A DNA stretch of 64,000 bases from Tetrahymena elliotti 4EA (Eukaryota; Ciliophora; Oligohymenophorea; Hymenostomatida; Tetrahymenidae). The notes under the pieces were generated by a model. The model had not been told where the DNA came from, did no database searches, and worked only from the letters and a program-made list of their open reading frames with translations. A program made the translations under genes and the position numbers. The first letter of the stretch is position 1, and every line of letters begins with the position of its first letter. This document shows positions 1 to 11,463 of this stretch, in pieces. Location: NCBI GenBank assembly GCA_000231825.2, contig JH720293.1, positions 1,736,001 through 1,800,000 of the forward strand, read 5' to 3'.

Positions 1-2687
1 TAAAAAAAACTGTTTTCTCAATTATTCCAACTGCTAAATATAACCCACAAAGCGCTAAAGGTACAGTAGCTATGACTCTACCTTTTGATACAAAGCATAA
101 ATTTGTTTAGCTCTTCTAAACATTAGAAAATAATTTCTCAGATGTCTAGGTATGATTTTTAATTTTAATTTTGAATCTAAAATAAATATTTAAAAACTAG
201 ATTATGTTTGAAATGAATACTCTTGAAGATGCCTTCATAAATATTGGAATGGATGAAAATAAATACTTAAATGTTGATAATAAAGCAAGCGTAATTAATA
301 AAATATTTGAAATTTATAGTAAATACTTATCTTAATTTAATAGAAGGAATAAGAGAAATTCACAGATTTCAATAATATTTAAGCTCCAGAATGCTTAAAC
401 AGGCCTCCAAGATATTTATTCTTCAATTAGTTATGGGCTCTCTTCTTAAGAAGAATGTATGTTTCATTCAGATCAGTTGCTATGATTTTTACTTTCTTGT
501 TCCCTTTACTAACTCAAATTGGTGGTGTCATCCTTACCAAATAGGCCTTCAAAGATTTTGATGGCTCTGATGCCAATAGAGACTTTGGTCAACTCTCACT
601 AAATGCAGCATTTTAATTGCTTTCATATTGTCTCACTATGACTGGTATAGCAGCTTCTCCTGTTATTGATAACGAAAGCAAATTAAGATATGCTCTCACT
701 GTTATGGGTTGTAGAAATGTTACTTATTGGATGGGTGCTTTTATATTTGACTCTATGATTATGCTTTTTATGTTTGCAGTTTTCTACTTCTTGGTTCCAT
801 ACTTCGATATCTCTGGAGTTGAAAATAGCTTGGATGATATAGCTTAGGTTATAGTCATTTCTATTTTCTGCTTTATTGGGTTTTCTTACTTATGTTCATT
901 TATTTACTCTCGTTCTAGATGGGTTTATTTGGTAATTTAAAACTACTTATCAATTTCATTTTTTTAATGTTTTCTTTTAAACTTAATAGACTTATCCATG
1001 GCTAATATTTTTCGTTTTCTTTGCAGGATTTTAGGCTCTCTTTTTATATGAAAAAACCACTTCACCAGTTTTAAGAGTAAGATATTTTTTCAAGCTATAT
1101 GTTTTTCTAATTATTTTCTATCAAAAATAGTGGGTTTATTGCTTGATTTCTCCTTTCTTAAATATGTCAAATGGAATGATCGTACTCGCACTAGAAAAAT
1201 ATTTTGGCGGAGCTACTGATAGCTATTAACCTTTCTGGGTTTCTATGTTCCCTGATGAATTTGCTAATCATAAACTATATATGTATATTTTAATTGGCCA
1301 AGCTATCCTTTATATTACTTTGGCTATTTCAGTTGACTATCTCATCTAGTAAATACCAAACAAATCAATAAGAAAGGAAGATTATTCTTAATTGGAAAGA
1401 GAATAAGTTGTAGCTAACTAAGAAATTATAGAAGAAGACTAAAGAGTAGCAAATCCTTTTTGCTAGGACAAAATCAAGGTTTCAAAGCTTTATAAGGTAT
1501 TGAAATAGTTTGATTTAGTAATTATTTTTATTCATTCATTTTTATCAAAATAATAGACATATTATCCAAGTGGAAAGCCATTCACAGCTATTTAGAATAA
1601 TAGTTTTGGTGTTCATAATGGTGAAGTCATGGGTCTATTAGGACCTAATGGAGCTGGAAAATCAACAACATTCAATATCATAACTTCTCTTCTTTAAAAG
1701 AGTTCTGGATCTGTCCAACTAAAAGGAGTAGAAGTAAAAAGTGGTGTAATGGATGTATACTAAGACGTTGGTATCTGTCCTTAGTTTGATTCACTTTATG
1801 AAAATCTCTCTGTATAGGACCATCTTAATCTTTTTGGGCGTATGAAAGGTTTATACGGACGTGATTTAACAGATTCTGTTAACTATTTTATCAAAATTAT
1901 GTAACTTGAAGATTACAGAAAAAGAGCAGCAGGTAAACTAAGTGGTGGTAATAAAAGAAAATTATGTGTTACTATTGCCTTAATTGGAGGACCTGATATG
2001 TAGTTCTTTGATGAGCCTTCATCAGGTGTTGATCCCATTGCAAGAAGATTCCTTTGGAATACACTTAAAATGTCTCTTTAAAAGAGAAATAGTGCAATTG
2101 TATTAACTACTCACTCTATGCATGAAGCTGAAACACTCTGTACAAAAATCGGTATTCTTGTAAATGGTAAATTTTAATGTATGGGTAGTCCTGATTTCCT
2201 TAAAAAGAAGTATGGAGATGGTTATAGATTAATTATTAAATTGAAAGATGAAGCCAATGCCAATTATGTTCATGAATAAATTACTTCCTATCTCCCTCAA
2301 GCAAAAAAAATAGTTAACTTTGATGGATAAAATGTTGGATACTAAATCGAATATGATAACTTTTCATTCTACTCTGTTTACAGCTTTTTGGATAAGCTCT
2401 CAAACACTCCTTCTAAAGTTTTATAAGAAAAAAGCTAAGCTCGCTAAAGTTTAACCAGGTAGTAGTCAGGTAGAGAAAATAGTATAAATATGAATTAAGA
2501 CATTGAAAATCAAGAAGTGCTAGTTCATAGAAATTCAATCGAGAGAGGCAATAAGTTTGTCATTGATAGTTTCTAAATTACTGAAAGTACCTTAGAATAA
2601 ATTTTCATTCAATTCTCATAACACTAAGCTGTTAAAGATGAAGAGACAGAAAATAAAGTGAAAAGAAGAAAATTCTTATGCTTTTGA
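1..2687 (+). CDS. ABCA-type ABC transporter, C-terminal half (5' truncated by window)
   Basis: ATP-driven membrane transporter of the ABCA (lipid/sterol exporter-like) class; only the second half is present. Exons: <1-149, 201-290, 344-931, 990-1076, 1131-1496, 1557-2687, with five introns of 51-60 nt; all junctions keep one frame and give about 802 residues in the window. The order fits the tail of nucleotide-binding domain 1, a membrane domain of several hydrophobic segments (about 500-1370), then nucleotide-binding domain 2. Visible in NBD2 are Walker [10 protein letters not shown] (near 1641), signature LSGGNKRK (near 1938), and Walker B with [11 protein letters not shown] (near 2004). 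The catalytic residues look intact. The last stretch resembles the ABCA C-terminal regulatory region. In-frame TAA/TAG codons show the Gln reassignment. The substrate cannot be told from sequence. Confidence 0.93.
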
Positions 2688-3364
2688 GATATATTTTCAC
2701 TCAAATATTATATAAAATTTTATAAAATTATATTAAATTATATATATATATATATAAATATCTATTAATCCAATAAAATTTGTATTTTATTCAAATTTAA
2801 AGACATATTTTAAATTATTCATTTCTTTTAGAATTTATTTTATTGGGCATTTAAAATTGTAAAGATATGTTAATAAGCTAAAAAAATAAGTAATTGATGC
2901 TTGCATTAACTTAGATATGTTTAGTTGATTAATTTACATTTAAATCAAGTATGTGATTATTTAGTATCTTTTGATGTTTTGTTAAGTAAAGTTTATTCAA
3001 AAAATATTAAGGTATATTTTGATCTGATTGAAGTTAAAGATGATCTTAGCTTGAGTGAGGATTCAAGATGATATTTTAACTGTCAAATCAACAAAAAATA
3101 ATAATCAAAAAAGATAGATTCATTCAAAAAATCTTTATAATAAGTAATCTCAATAATGCGGATGAATGAAAAAGGCAAAAATTAATGAATTAATTAAAAC
3201 GAAACAATTCAAAAGAAAATATTAGAAATAATAATTGGCTAATAAATATTAAGAAAAATAAGTAATCATCTGATTATTAGGATATCATTAATTAATCTAT
3301 ATACTGTTTAAAAATATTCTTAAAAAACTAACTCATTTGTTCTTTGCTCACTTAGTAATTATAA
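2688..3364. other. Intergenic region with (TA)n run
   Basis: About 680 bases without a supportable gene between two + strand genes. It holds a short TA dinucleotide run near 2734-2755 and otherwise A/T-rich sequence with frequent TGA in all frames. It must contain the 3' end of the ABC transporter transcript and the promoter of the phosphatase gene, but I see no defined motif. Confidence 0.6.
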
Positions 3365-6203
3365 ATGTAGTCTCCTCTCTCAAAGAATAACAAGATTATT
3401 CTGGCCTCATTAAATGGCAAGCAGCCAGTCAAAAGGCCTGATTTACTAAATACTTCTTCAAAAAGTAAGAGCAGGATTGATAATTTTTTTTATTTATTTA
3501 CATCAGTTTATATTTGTAAGAATTTGATTCAATCAAATATATGAAGATTTCTTCTAAAATTATTTTTTCAGCTTCTTAATATTTTTTAGAATAGAATTAT
3601 TGGCTTTTTGCTAATGAAGATTTTTATCAAAAAAATTTTTATTAAATTTAAGGGACTTAGAGTAATGAAAGAAGGTTGTAAACTTTAGAACCTGAAATGA
3701 CAGCATATAATACTAATAGTAATAATAGTAATAATGCAGTAAATAAATAGCTTTTTTAATCTCCAACAAATGCCTTAGGATAGTCAAGTAATCTTAAGAG
3801 GAAATTATTTAACAATCTTAATAATTGCACTCCAAAATCACCTGCTAGTATATATGCAACTATAAATACCCCTAATACAACTACAGCAGCCTCAATAAGC
3901 AATTCAACTAGTTGCAGACACTCTAAAGTAACCAAACTGAATAATTTTTTTGAGTAGCGTAAATTCAATGTAGACTCTGCAAAAAAAAATAGAATCACAA
4001 ATGAAAATATGATGGATAATTAAAATCGATAAAAGCCTATTCTTGGGAATGAGATGGAAGAAGAACCCCCTAATTCTTAGCAGTGCCTTCCTTTATAAAA
4101 TAGTAACTAAGCTAATATCTTGTCTATAAATAACTAGTAAATAGATTTTTTAAACAGAAATGAAAATTTAGATGCAGAATTTAACAAAACAATCAAAGAA
4201 TTTAGGAATTAAATCAAATAAAACTAAATCAATTCTTTGCAAGTATAACAACAATAAAAAATGATATATGCCTCTATTCCTGATAAAACAATATATTTAG
4301 CTACACCTAATAGTTAAAATTAAGAGAATTGTGAAGGAAGCACTAGCTAAACTCCTGGAGAAAAACAATAAAATAATTAGCAACAGAAACCAGGGTTAAG
4401 CTCATTTGTTACTAGAATAAATAAAGGAGAGATACTTGGGGCTGTAAGATAAACTCACAGCGCTATTGGAAACAATAATTCAAGTATAAGCAATTCTTTA
4501 GTGAGCTCCCCAAACAATTAAGGTGCCAATTAAAATTTTGGAAATACATTTTTTTAGAATTAGAATCAACAACCTTAATAATATCTTTCTTCTTTGATTT
4601 AGATCAACAACAATCAAAATTAAAATAACACTTCAGCACTAGCTCCCAAAAACAATAAATTTGTTAATTCAAACGAAAAAAAAACTAATAAAGAAATGAT
4701 GCTAGTAATAAATAATAAATTTAAAAAAGCTGATTCTTTTAAAATCTCTAAAGCAAAGTAAGACTAGAACATCATGTTAGAAAATAATTTAAAAGGAGAA
4801 TCAGTGAGAAGCTCTTATTAAAAGCCATTATCTAAAAAAAGTGGTAGACAAACTACATCATCAGTAAGAACATCTTCAAGTATGAAATAAAAATCAAAGA
4901 AGGCTACACCATTATAGATTAGCTTAGATCATTCTATAAATTAATAGTCTAATAGTAATAACTAAATTTAAGGAACTTAAGCTTAATCACCTCAGCATTA
5001 AAGGTAATCTACAAACACTGCATTAGATGTTATGGCCATAGAAATTGAAGAGCAAGGATAAATACCTTCCGAATATCCAAATTCTACTTTACCTCAACAC
5101 CTTAAAATAAATTTAGATGATATATTTCTGCATAAATAAAAGAATGCAATAAAATAAACTCATTATTACAATGTTCCTATGATAAATGCTTTGAAAAATA
5201 AGATTAGTTAGGATTAATATTTTGAATAGTTATTCAAAGAACATTTCATTTAATCATTCCATTCACTTAATTTTTGTAAAACTTTAAAACCTGTCCCCTA
5301 ACATATCCTCTAAACAAAAAAAGTAAACTTACCAATCCATGCTCACAACTAAGGTATAATTTAGTTAATTTATCTTAAATATTTTAAAAAACTAAATAAA
5401 TCTAGGGAAAAAAACAGTTATTTTTGATCTAGATGAAACACTCATTCATTGCAACGAAAGCACAGATATTCCAGCTGATGTCATAATCCCAATAAAATTC
5501 CCTAATAACGATATTATTGATGTAAATTTATTAGAATGTTTAAAAATTTTTAGAAAATATTTGATTAATTTTAAAGAATCTCCTCCCATCAATCCCTTCA
5601 ATAGCAAAATGATTTAAAGCAAAATAAAAAAATTTTAATTTCTCTTTACTCTAAAATTTAAAAAAAGAAGATAAAATGTTGAATTAAACTTTAACCATCT
5701 AAAAAAGTAAAATTATTAATTATAAATAGGCAGGTATAAATATTCGTCCATATGCAAAAGAATGCTTAGAGGAGCTTAGTAAACATTTTGAAATAATTGT
5801 TTTTACTGCAAGTCATGGTTGCTATGCTGTAAAAGTATTGTAGCATTTAGACCCTGAAGAAAAATATATCTCTCACAAGCTTTTTAGAGAGAGCTGTGTT
5901 TAAACTGAGGAAGGAATTCATATTAAAGACATGAGAATATTTTAGAATAGAAATATAAAAGATATAGTGTTAGTTGATAATGCTGCATATAGTTTTGGAT
6001 TATAAATTGAAAATGGTATACCAATAATACCATATTATGATAATAAGAACGATTAAGAACTTAAACATTTGATGCACTATCTTTTAAATAATATATTAGA
6101 TTGCTAAGATGTTAGAGAAATTAATAAGCAATACTTCAAAATGCATCATCATTAAACTTCTGATAAAATTGAGCATGCTGTTAAAAAAATCTACAATTTC
6201 TGA
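3365..6203 (+). CDS. FCP1/SCP-like (CTD phosphatase family) protein with long Asn/Gln-rich N-terminus
   Basis: Exons 3365-3464, 3572-5353, 5406-5521 and 5730-6203 join in frame to 823 residues ending at TGA. Residues about 1-625 are low-complexity, rich in Asn, Gln and Ser, with no recognised domain. Residues about 630-823 are an FCP1-homology (HAD) phosphatase domain: the nucleophile motif is VIFDLDETL (D-x-D-x-T), then IIVFTASHG, and later IVLVDNAAYSFG, which carries the second catalytic acidic region. This matches the small CTD-phosphatase/Dullard group, which removes phosphate from RNA polymerase II tail or other phosphoserine substrates; the actual substrate is unknown. The third intron (208 nt) interrupts the domain between the DxDxT motif and the RPYAKE segment. 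First-exon choice is by splice fit (107-nt first intron) and is the least certain part. Confidence 0.88.
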
Positions 6204-6403
6204 GATAAAAAACTTTTATTAAATTGTACTTTTTAATTGTTTATTTATTTAATTAATCTTATCACCATTTTTTATTTTGTTAATATTTTTATAAGTTCTA
6301 TGTTTTTGGTTTGGTTAATAAACTTTGATCATTAATCCTTAATAAATATCTTTTTTATCAACTATTTTAATTTTATAAAATACAAAATATTATTGAGACT
6401 AAA

Positions 6404-6772
6404 ATGACTGATTAGGAGCATAATAAATCAGATTTCGTTAAAAGAGATTTACTCAAAAAGTTTCAAGTAACTCTCGGCAACTACCAAACATATATAATGG
6501 ATGCATTAAAATAGGCTTACAGTACTAAATTTATGGAATGCTCATAAAGGAGTAAAAGTTAATTAGAAAGCTCCAAATGTTAAGATGTATTAAATTTACG
6601 TCTAGAGTAATCATTTAAAATCATATAAATGGCAGATTAAACTTTGATGAGTTAGTTTAAGGAGTGTGTTAAGCAAGCTAAGAAGGAAGACTAAATGAAT
6701 GCATGTTTCAATACAATGATGCAAGCAAAAGATGATAATTTAGAAAAAGCTAGGAATTTGCTATTATAATGA
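6404..6772 (+). CDS. Small protein with twin C-x12-C motifs
   Basis: Single exon, 122 residues, ATG to TGA. I do not recognise the family. It is helical and Lys/Gln-rich with exactly four cysteines, at residues 46, 59, 88 and 101, making two C-x12-C pairs 28 residues apart. Helix-hairpin proteins with paired C-x9-C or similar spacings are known as disulfide-linked mitochondrial intermembrane-space proteins, including respiratory-chain assembly factors and accessory subunits. The longer spacing here is unusual, so the link is an inference. No signal peptide or transmembrane segment is seen. It lies 200 bases downstream of the phosphatase gene on the same strand. Confidence 0.8.
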
Positions 6773-7296
6773 TTGGATCAGAAAGTTTAGTTTATTTATT
6801 TTATTAGTAATTTAAGTATTATTTTGCATAATATGAGTATTCAATTTAAAAGGTGATTTCTTTATGTCACTTCATTTAAAACTTTTAAAATTAACCCTTA
6901 TTAAAGCTTTCATTTAAAGATAAAAAATAGATATTTTCTCATTTTTAGTTAAGTGGTTGTTAAGTAGATCTAGTATTAAGTGAAATTAATTAAAAATTTG
7001 AACTAGAATTTTTTATAAATAATATACATAAATTACTTTCAAGTAAAAGAAAAAATAATTTGTTATTATTATTTTAAATCTATTTTAGGCTCAATAAAAT
7101 ATATTTAATTTATTCTCATAAATTGAAGTCATAGTGTTTTAATCAAAAAAATATTAGTATAAGAAAATTATTTATTTAAATTTAATAGAAGCTCTCACCT
7201 CTCAATTAAAATATAATAACTTTAGATTGATCTTTGAATAATCTTTTTTTACAAAGTTTTTTTAAAATCGTTGATTGAAAAAATTTAGTAGATAAA
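6773..7296. other. Intergenic region, no gene seen
   Basis: About 520 bases of A/T-rich sequence between two + strand genes. No open frame with coding character, RNA gene or clear repeat was found. Confidence 0.6.
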
Positions 7297-10200
7297 ATGT
7301 TAAGTAAAAATGAAACAAATTCAAGTAAAAACCCCTTTGATAAAAAATGGAAATCAATAAATAACTTAAATATCTAAAAAGAGAATATTAATGATCAAAA
7401 ATATGTTAAGAATAAATCTTTACAGAATTTTAATTTTAATAACAAGAATAATAAAGAAATTTAAGAGAATAGTAATTATGATATTGATTATGATGCTAAA
7501 AATAAAGAAGAACAAATTTAAGATGAAATGAATTTTGTTACAAGTAAAAGTACTTTGCATAAAAGATAAAGCTCAAAGAGGAAAATATCAAGCATATTTA
7601 ATGAGCATGAATTAAAAAGAGCACCAACTTTATTTGACAATGCAAATGATCTTTAAAGATAATTAGAATATTAAATTTAGTCTGCTTTCTAACAAGAATA
7701 AATAAATGATAATAAAATTTAGCAATGTGTTTCTATTTTAGAAAAAAATATAGATGTCTAAGTGTAGGATTTGAATAAAAATTATTTGTAAAATTAAACT
7801 CTTTAAAAAACTTTGTTTCTATAAGCAAATAATTCTAAAATGTATATTTTAAATATCAAACGATACTTATATCTAATGTTTTAAGATCCTTAAAATACTA
7901 AATATTTGCATATATTATTACAGTTATTTATAATTATTAGTATCACATAAATCATATCTGATTCTTATTATTATGATGATTCTAACTAAACCTCTTATAA
8001 TAATTTGTGCAACTTTGATAATATTTGTAATATTTATATCAGTTATTATATATTATTGTGAACAGCAAATAATGTCTAACAAAGATGAAAATCAATCTTC
8101 ATCAGGAGATACTAGTTCATAAATAAAAGTAAAAATATATTTAACTATGTTTTTTTTAAAAGAATTTTAGAGAGTAAAGCCTCTTTGACTGATTAGCATT
8201 ATTAAGAGAATTTATAATTTAATTAAGATTAATATTTGAAACACTAAAAGCAACTATTTAATTACACTTTTAATAATATTTTAATAAATAGCATACTAGA
8301 TTATTTAAAATGTAATTATAAGAAATAATTCCAAAAAAATCAAAATTTTCTAACTTTATTTAATTAAAATTATAGATATACCTTAGGCTATCTGGTTTGT
8401 ATTAACTACATTAACTACTCTAGGTTATGGAGATAAGATACCTTAATCGATTACTGTAAAAATAGTTGTTGGATTTGTAGTACTTGTTTCACAAAGTTTG
8501 GTTATAGGGTAATTTAATTTTTTATTCTAAAAAATTTTAGAATATTATTAAATAAATGAAGTTTACCTATTGCCATAGTTGGATTTGATTTCTCAAATGT
8601 TTATAATGAAGAAAAGAATAATAAAAATATAACAAGTATAAAAATTAAGAAACAAATTATTAAAAAGATAAAGATCAGAAGTTAAAAGAATTAGGATTTA
8701 TGTAGAAAAGACTGAAGAATATTTCTAAAACAAATAAATTAGTTAGAGAAATGTCTTCCAGGAGCAGTAAAATGTCTATTTAATTACGAAAGATTTAGTG
8801 GGTTTGTATTTTTAAGTTGTTTTAAATGAATAGAAAGAAATTTAGAAAAGATTGGATAATTTAAATATATATGATGGAAATTAAAATTGGAAGTAGTTAT
8901 AAAAATTTTTTGGGATTTAGAAAATTAAGATGGAAAATATTAAAATAAAAAAGTTAACCAGATCTCCTTCTAAAAAAGTTAGAATATTTTCATTTAATAG
9001 TATCAATAAGCTTAAATAAATTAACTCAAATTAAAGTGCACAAAATTCTGATAATCAAGATAATTCTATTGAAGGAAGCTAGTAAGAAGATGGGGGAGAA
9101 GATGATAATTTGGACAATAAAATAAAAAATAAGTTTGCTAGAAATAATCTTAAAAAGCTGAAGACGAGCTTGTTTCAAATCCTAATATTGAATTTTCTCA
9201 CAAAAAAAGTACTAGGATATTGTAACCAAATGAAACTTAAGTACATTCTAATTATCAAACATTCCATCCTAAAGGATTTTTAAATACCTTAAGAACCCAA
9301 AAAAGTGAAGAATTTAATGATTTTAACTTTTAATAAAAGTAGAATAAATCTAGTAATAACCTAAACTATTTAGAAGATATAAAATAATAACCAAAAATTA
9401 TTGATGTTAACTCTCAAACTTAAGATACAATAAATATACTCTAAAATAAAAATAATTTGTAAGTACCTACTGGTTATCAATTAAATAATTAAGCTTTATA
9501 ACCAAAGAGATGATATTGAAAATTTACCAGACTTTAAAAATCAGCTAGAATTTTTAAAATGAAATTTTGATGGATTTAGTAAGTGAAGAGTCAGTAATTT
9601 TTGATTAAGAATAGCATTAATTTGATGAATATAATCATAAAAAATGATAATAAATAATTTTTGAAAAATTTTCACAGAAATATGATTAAAATGCTTTAAG
9701 TCCTAAGAAAGTGAATCCAATGCAAAGGGCAAAATCTCAAGTCAGGTAATAATAGTAAAATCAAATATCTATTTAAATGTTAAATATAAAAAAGGTCAAA
9801 GACAGTTATTCAAGAAGTTACAGAATCTAATAATGATTCTTCTGAGTTTAGTAAGAGAGCTAAAGATAATAACTTGAACATTTGCCTAAATTCTAGAAGT
9901 AATTCTTCTTATAGAATAGATTTAATTGATGATGAGTAAGGAAAATAATTTAAAACCCAATTAAGTGGATCTCGGTTGTTAATTGGATATTAAAAATCTA
10001 AAGATAAGTAAACTTCAATTCCAGACATAGATTAAATATACTTAGATAGTAGTCAAACGTTGAAAAATAGAAAAAGCTAGTAATTTGCTAATTAAAGAGT
10101 GTAAAAAAGTTTTAGTTAAATTTAGAAAAGTTAGAGTTTTGAAAATATGTCTGATCGATAAAAAACCTAAATAAAGCATGAAAGCTATAAGAATTTATTT

Positions 10201-10942
10201 CAAGGTCGATTATCTCCAGGTTAAAGAATGACAATAATAAATTGAAAGAAGCCAATAAGATTGACTCGTGCTAAAACTATGTTTGTAAAATGCTAATTTA
10301 TCTAAAACTTGTATAGAAGAATGTAGCAGTGAGGAAGAAGATGAGTTAAATAACTCTAATTTATAGAATTAAAAAACAAATTAAAGAAAAATTAAAGATA
10401 ATTTATGTTCAATTCATAGTAACCACTAAAAGAAAAAATATTTTAAATCTAATTCTTTCAATAACTTTGCTTAAGTTAACAATCCAAATAATAACTAAGG
10501 CATTACCTAAGATAAAACTGAACAGATTTATTAAAAAGCTTCAATAGATGATTCATTGAAAATCATAGATAATAAATAATTTGAAGTAGTTTAAAAATAA
10601 AATAGGAATAATCATTTTGTTTTGAAAAACCACAAATTTTCAGAAGATCAAAATTATAACAAAAAATATTTTGAGAAACAAAATTATGCTACAGTCAAAA
10701 AATAATAAATAATAACTAATTCTAGAGTTAATGATTAAAATACTGTATCTGATGAATAATTTCCTTCAGGTGATGAATATTTTATGAATCAAAATTCTCA
10801 ATTTGTTGAGAATGAAGAATTAGATTAGAATAATTTAAACTCACAAAAACTCAAATAGGATTTTGAAAGTAATATTTTAATTAGGCAAAAAAGTAAATAA
10901 TAAAGTTAAGATTAAAATATAAATCAATAAATCGTTAATTGA
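7297..10942 (+). pseudogene. Potassium channel locus with many frameshifts (probable pseudogene)
   Basis: An ATG at 7297 opens an Asn/Gln-rich N-terminus, a hydrophobic segment near 7890-7950, then a pore loop at about 8385-8440 with the perfect selectivity filter TTLTTLGYGD, and a following transmembrane helix. LPIAIVGFDFSNVY after it matches the Kv-type end of S6. A long charged, Ser/Asn-rich tail follows to TGA at 10940-10942. The coding sense jumps frame repeatedly, near 8030-8050, 8615, 8805, 9150, 9510, 9555, 9640, 9820 and 10245-10330, at places where no GT-AG intron fits. At 9150 a run of five A where six would keep frame explains the shift. The region between the first membrane segment and the pore is too short and polar to hold S2-S5, so the voltage sensor appears missing. 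Twenty neighbouring genes are intact, which argues for a decaying gene; assembly error remains possible. Confidence 0.75.
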
Positions 10943-11463
10943 TGATTACTGATTATAAAAATAACTTATTCAATTATCTTTACAACAACCCTAATATTAT
11001 TAATAAGTAAAGATAAAAATTCTTTAATTAATTTTAATAGAATAAATGTAAATATTTTAATTTTTTGAGATTTATGATAGTTAGTTGATTTATTGAACAT
11101 AATTTTTTTTAGCTCTCCAAATAAAATATGTGATTATTTAATAAATAAATTTATCAATAGAGATTTGTTCACAAATTTAATTAAATTTCTTTTATTTTGA
11201 TTTTAATACTTTTTTAAAATTTAATTTAATAGAGAATAAAATAATTTTTGAAAATGTTGAAAGTATTTATTTAAAAGAACTCTTTGAAAACGCTTTAGAA
11301 AGAAGATTTGTTATTTATCTTTATAAGAAAACTTTATTGACACAAACTAATGAATATTATAAATTCAAATATTGTGATTAATTAAAACATAAATAGTTTC
11401 AAAATTAATAGTTGAATTATAATAATAATTTATTATTTTATAACAAAAAATTTATTTCCTACT
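10943..11463. other. Intergenic region, no gene seen
   Basis: About 520 A/T-rich bases. All frames are broken by TGA or have no coding bias. It must hold the promoter of DRC10. Confidence 0.6.

Noticed and set aside
3756..3998. Minus-strand open frame of 80 codons
   Set aside because: It is antisense to the Asn/Gln-rich exon of the phosphatase gene, which has a continuous frame with coding bias; AT-rich low complexity leaves the other strand open by chance.
8027..8042. A 16-nt intron to repair the first channel frame break
   Set aside because: GTAATA...CAG fits the arithmetic, but no other intron here is under about 47 nt and it cannot explain the other breaks.
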